DNA from: RUG12461 sp045661345
GTDB taxonomy: Bacteria > Bacillota > Clostridia > Lachnospirales > Lachnospiraceae
Direction of reading: 5' to 3'
Length of the DNA: 64,000 bases
Assembly (NCBI GenBank): GCA_045661345.1
Contig: JAZRFM010000016.1
Location: 17,656-81,655, forward strand
Position numbers and translations under genes: made by a program. Shown piece by piece: positions 60,789-64,000 of the stretch (its first letter is position 1; each line of letters opens with the position of its first letter). The notes under the pieces were generated by a model. It was not told the origin of the DNA. It saw only the letters and a program-made list of their open reading frames with translations, and searched no databases.

Positions 60789-63119
60789 ATGAAAGACAAA
60801 AACATGAAAATTGAGTGGAGGAGCGTGTTGATCGTCGCAGTCCTGTTTGCCATAGTCCTGTTCTTTGCATGTGCGGTGAGGATGCCTGATCTCTCGCTCC
60901 TTCAGGGCAGGGACGACAATGACATCTGGGTAGATGAATCGGACCTTCCGTATTTTCTGGATCCGGATTCTGCCTTCTATGTACGTATATCCAAGGAGAT
61001 AGCCGAGACCGGGCAGTACGGCACGGCTGATCCCGAGACCGGGCAGCTGATCGATACTTTACGGTATGCTCCGCATGGCATATCTGCGAAGAGTAAGAAC
61101 ATGTTGCCTGAGACGGCTGCTTTCATATGGAAGTTCATGAGTGTGTTCGGTAAAGTCGACATACAATTCGTGGACTTCTACTTCGTGTTCTTTTTCATGC
61201 TGCTTACTATCCCTGCCGCGTGGATCCTGACTCAGAAAGCGTATCTCGCGGTGTCTGGCAATAAGAAAGACGGCGCTGTCTTTGCGGGGGCGGTGGGAGC
61301 GCTCCTCGTTACCTGCGCGCCGGCATTCGTCTCCCGTACGCTTGCCGGGATATTCGATACAGACATAGTCCATTCATTCTTTGTCTTGCTGCTCATGCTG
61401 CTCATGACGGAGATGATGCTTCAGGCTTCTCTGAAGAAAGGGATCTTACTTGTCATATGCTTCGGCATCACGGCGTTGCTGTACAACGCCTACTGGGCAC
61501 GCAGTGCGTTAGTCTTTGTCTCGGTTGCTGCGGCAGGCGGCGGAGTTTACGTGCTCAGTCTGCTGCTCATGCCCTCGAGGAAAACCTTCGGTGCGGCTCT
61601 GTCTGCCACATCGGATAACATAGCTGCGGCAAAGACCTCAAGAAAATCAGGGGAGAAAGCAACGTCTGGATCTGCAGACAGCACCGAAAACGCAAATACG
61701 ACCAAGCTAACCGGCAGATTCCGCCAGTGGCTCAGCGCCGTCCCTGTACAGATCTATCTGGCAATAGCTGCTCTGGCCGGTATATTCGTGGCAACGCCTT
61801 TCGGGAGATCGATGCTGAGCGGCTTGTTCGGAAAAGTGGTCGGTTACTCGACTGCTGACGTAAATGAGATAAGCGGCAACAATTTCATTTTGGAGCTCAT
61901 AGCGCCTGACTTCGGTCCGGAGAAGTTCTACAACTGGTTTTTAGCCGATGTCAGTGATAAGTCGACTACTATAGTGAACGGCGTTGGTGGTCTTCTCGTT
62001 CTGATATTTGCTTTTGTATCCATGGGCTATATTATTTACAGGGTCGCAAGGATGCGGAAAGAAGGAACAGATACAAACAGGGTAATGGTCTATCTCTCCG
62101 TGATCGGGACGTGGCTGATCGCCTGCTTCTTCATGACCAGAGTCGGCGTCAGGATGGTGCAGTTCTTTGCATTCCCGTGCGCCGTGCTTGTGGGAATACT
62201 CGCGGGGAGGTTGTTCAATCAATATATAACGGATAAAGGGAACGCCTCCGGGAAAGAGGTGGCCCGGAACGCTGTGCTCAATGTCGCGATATGCGCGGCG
62301 GTGGTATTGGCGCTGACTGGCTCCTTCCTGTGGGGCCGGGAAATAAGGAGCATGATGAGCGACTCGCTCGCGCACAGTATGGAGTGGGTGAAGGACAATG
62401 CCGAGACTGAGGATGCGGTGGTGCTCTCCTGGTGGGATTACGGCTACTACTATGAACTTGATTCCGAGCATCCAGCTCTCTGGGACGGGGGTACAGGGAC
62501 CTCGAAGAGGTTGAACATAGTCGGAAGGATACTCACGACCGATGATCCGAAGCTCAGCTACTCATTGATAAAGATGATCTCGACGTCGGGCGACAAGCCG
62601 ATCGATATACTCACCGACAAGCTCGGGAAAGCAGAAGGCTTTGATGTGCTGTATAAAGTAGTGGTGATGGATAAGGACGACTCGATCAAAGAGCTGACGG
62701 ATGAGTACGGCTTCGGCGGAAGTGAGGCTGCAGAGCTGGAGGCTTTACTGCATCCGAGCGATCCGAGGGAAGTCTACCTCGCGTTGTATGAGACCATGAC
62801 CGAACAGCTCGGGGTCTTTGAGTACTACGGGAACTGGGACTATGACGGGGAGAACACGGTGCCGGTTAAAACTGTGTACACGTCGCTGCCGGACGGGAGC
62901 GATGATATGAGCTCGACCGATACGGAGGTACAGGAGTTCTTCGAGAAGAGGCAGAAAGAAATGCTTTGGAGGCTCTATATCTCAGGTGATACAATAAAGA
63001 AGAGCGAAGTATCGGACACTGAGAATGATGAGGCTTCTGCAGACGAACCGGCCTTCGAGAAAGTATTTGAAGAGGACGACGGCTATGTCGGCTTCAAGAT
63101 ATGGAAACTCAGCTGGTAG
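60789..63119 (+). CDS. STT3/AglB-family oligosaccharyltransferase
   Basis: 776 residues from ATG 60789 (AAAGGA upstream). The first membrane segment (about 10-28) leads into an external loop with LDPDSAFYVRISKEI (Asp58, Asp60). Many further membrane segments follow to about residue 520, with AGIFDTDIVHSFF (Asp190, Asp192) as the second metal motif. A C-terminal soluble domain has the hallmark WWDYG (548-552). A Ser/Thr/Lys-rich linker (about 263-314) interrupts the membrane part. These features define STT3-type N-glycosylation enzymes, usual in archaea, eukaryotes and epsilon-proteobacteria. Ile ATA and Ser TCG codons look more common than in the flanking core genes, suggesting transfer. No glycan-assembly gene lies nearby. 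Confidence 0.88.
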   Translation: MKDKNMKIEWRSVLIVAVLFAIVLFFACAVRMPDLSLLQGRDDNDIWVDESDLPYFLDPDSAFYVRISKEIAETGQYGTADPETGQLIDTLRYAPHGISAKSKNMLPETAAFIWKFMSVFGKVDIQFVDFYFVFFFMLLTIPAAWILTQKAYLAVSGNKKDGAVFAGAVGALLVTCAPAFVSRTLAGIFDTDIVHSFFVLLLMLLMTEMMLQASLKKGILLVICFGITALLYNAYWARSALVFVSVAAAGGGVYVLSLLLMPSRKTFGAALSATSDNIAAAKTSRKSGEKATSGSADSTENANTTKLTGRFRQWLSAVPVQIYLAIAALAGIFVATPFGRSMLSGLFGKVVGYSTADVNEISGNNFILELIAPDFGPEKFYNWFLADVSDKSTTIVNGVGGLLVLIFAFVSMGYIIYRVARMRKEGTDTNRVMVYLSVIGTWLIACFFMTRVGVRMVQFFAFPCAVLVGILAGRLFNQYITDKGNASGKEVARNAVLNVAICAAVVLALTGSFLWGREIRSMMSDSLAHSMEWVKDNAETEDAVVLSWWDYGYYYELDSEHPALWDGGTGTSKRLNIVGRILTTDDPKLSYSLIKMISTSGDKPIDILTDKLGKAEGFDVLYKVVVMDKDDSIKELTDEYGFGGSEAAELEALLHPSDPREVYLALYETMTEQLGVFEYYGNWDYDGENTVPVKTVYTSLPDGSDDMSSTDTEVQEFFEKRQKEMLWRLYISGDTIKKSEVSDTENDEASADEPAFEKVFEEDDGYVGFKIWKLSW

Positions 63120-63564
63120 GCAAGTCTATTATCGGATTAAGGATGAAGTGAAAATGGAAAATGAAACCGTTTGGCTTACTCAAGCCCAACTGGTTGAATT
63201 ATATCAATCATCAAAATCCAATGTCAGTGAGCATATTACACATATATTTGAAGAGGGTGAACTGGATAAAGAATCAGTTGTTCGGAAATTCCGAACAACT
63301 GCATCTGACGGAAAGAAATATGATGTGCTTTATTATAATTTGGATATGATCATTTCCCTTGGATATCGTATTAATTCTTCTACAGCGACCAAATTCAGAC
63401 AGTGGGCGACATAACGGTTAAAAGAATACATTATCAAAGGGTTCACTATTGATGATGAGCGCCTAAAAGGAAATGGTGGCGGTAACTATTGGAAAGAACT
63501 GTTAGATCGCATCAGGGATATTAGGTCTTCGGAAAAGGTACTTTATCGCCAGGTTGGTACTGCA
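63120..63564 (+). pseudogene. RhuM family protein, interrupted by a stop
   Basis: Homology begins just after the STT3 stop codon: VYYRIKDEVKMENETVWLTQ, KSNVSEHITHIFEEGELDKE, VLYYNLDMIISLGYRINSS, TKFRQWAT. A TAA at 63412-63414 interrupts the usual WAT-x-x-LKEY junction, and the same frame continues with RLKEYIIKGFTIDDERLKGN and YWKELLDRIRDIRSSEKVLY before similarity ends near 63558. RhuM proteins are common in genomic islands, and their function is poorly known. One nonsense change plus loss of the C-terminal half make it a pseudogene. Confidence 0.75.
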
Positions 63565-63664
63565 AAATACGTCAGATTTAATATTATCTCGGAAAAGTTG
63601 TCACATCCCGACATTTATCGTATAAATATATGTGAAGGGTATTTTGTAAACGGAGGAAATGGCT

Positions 63665-63832
63665 ATGAAGCTTACAGCAGATCTTAAGAACAAGGAAGAA
63701 AAGACAGAGAATTTGGAAGAAACGAAGAAAACAATTGAAGAAGCTGGAATAAAACTCTCCGACGACGATCTGGATGAAGTTTCCGGCGGGGCGAGCTTTT
63801 ACGGTTTTTCTACGATGGAACATAAGAGATGA
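63665..63832 (+). CDS. Bacteriocin/RiPP-type precursor peptide with double-glycine leader
   Basis: 55 residues, absent from a simple long-ORF scan. GGAGGAAATGGCT precedes the ATG. A Lys/Glu-rich helical leader (MKLTADLKNKEEKTENLEET) ends in LSDDDLDEVSGG, the classical Gly-Gly cleavage motif recognised by peptidase-ABC exporters. The short tail after it is ASFYGFSTMEHKR, with no Cys, so lanthionine rings are not possible. It lies in an accessory island; modification and export genes would be expected beyond the window end. Confidence 0.7.
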   Translation: MKLTADLKNKEEKTENLEETKKTIEEAGIKLSDDDLDEVSGGASFYGFSTMEHKR

Positions 63833-63925
63833 TGCCTCAGTAACCCCATGTTTTCTGTAACTTTAGCATTTCAAACTTCTGCTGCACATATATTTATGTA
63901 ACAGAAAGCACAGGAGGAAACGAAA

Positions 63926-64000
63926 ATGGAATTGACAGGAAAACTCAAAGAACAGGTAGAGCAGACCAAAACCAAGGAAGAAGCCAAGGATCTTATTGCA
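63926..64000 (+). CDS. Second RiPP-type precursor peptide, 3' partial
   Basis: AGGAGGAAACGAAA precedes ATG 63926. The 25 visible codons (MELTGKLKEQVEQTKTKEEA then KDLIA) align with the start of the previous peptide (MxLTxxLK) and with leaders of the same double-glycine class. The Gly-Gly site and core lie beyond the window. Confidence 0.55.
   Translation, partial: MELTGKLKEQVEQTKTKEEAKDLIA

Overview
The window looks like chromosome of an anaerobic Clostridia member, most likely a gut Lachnospiraceae relative. The reasons are strong AGGAGG ribosome sites, a SpoIIE-type phosphatase with anti-sigma and STAS partners, the make-up of the selenium/molybdenum purine cluster, and double-glycine-leader peptides. 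The assignment rests on gene content read by eye; no similarity search was run.

Layout. (1) 1-4467: a phosphatase (5' end outside the window), an anti-sigma-type kinase and a STAS antagonist, followed by two acetyltransferase-like genes. (2) 4790-10100: two large tandem paralogues of unknown function. Their C-terminal region resembles a PI4K-like kinase core; the key residues look intact in the first and are substituted in the second. (3) 10270-20970: mostly housekeeping. It holds dtd, a glycosyltransferase-GH3 fusion coupled to a protein with RNA polymerase alpha-CTD-like segments, a lipoprotein, glnA, deoD, a YitT protein and a secreted nucleotidase. (4) 21148-40554: a long co-directional run for purine/urate breakdown (ssnA, ygfK, dpaL, ygeY, ygeW, arcC, ridA, hydA) and selenium cofactor supply (Se carrier-like protein, yqeC, yqeB, selD, cysteine desulfurase, yedE, yedF), ending in a selenium-dependent xanthine dehydrogenase. 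A roughly 270-base palindromic element sits between hydA and the selenium genes. (5) 40564-55692: molybdenum cofactor and purine entry genes. These are a MocA-like enzyme, a three-subunit xanthine dehydrogenase, adenine deaminase, moaC, a MOSC-MogA fusion, guanine deaminase, a molybdopterin-binding protein, modABC, an XdhC-like protein and moaA. (6) 55770-64000: a more AT-rich accessory island with an Rpn nuclease, a decayed phage-type polyprotein, a SDH-type proteinase, remnants of an integrase and of RhuM, an STT3-family oligosaccharyltransferase, and two peptide precursors with bacteriocin-type leaders. The second precursor runs off the end.

How they fit together. Adenine and guanine deaminases feed hypoxanthine and xanthine to two molybdenum hydroxylases. 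The ygf/yge/hyd enzymes open and degrade the ring products. 2,3-Diaminopropionate goes to pyruvate and ammonia, and a carbamoyl product goes through YgeW and carbamate kinase to ATP. ModABC, MoaA, MoaC, MOSC-MogA and MocA supply the molybdenum cofactor. SelD, YqeB, YqeC, YedE, YedF and the Se carrier-like protein probably supply the labile selenium. No purine permease, MoaD/MoaE, SelA or SelB was recognised here. No tRNA, rRNA, CRISPR array or intact insertion sequence was recognised.
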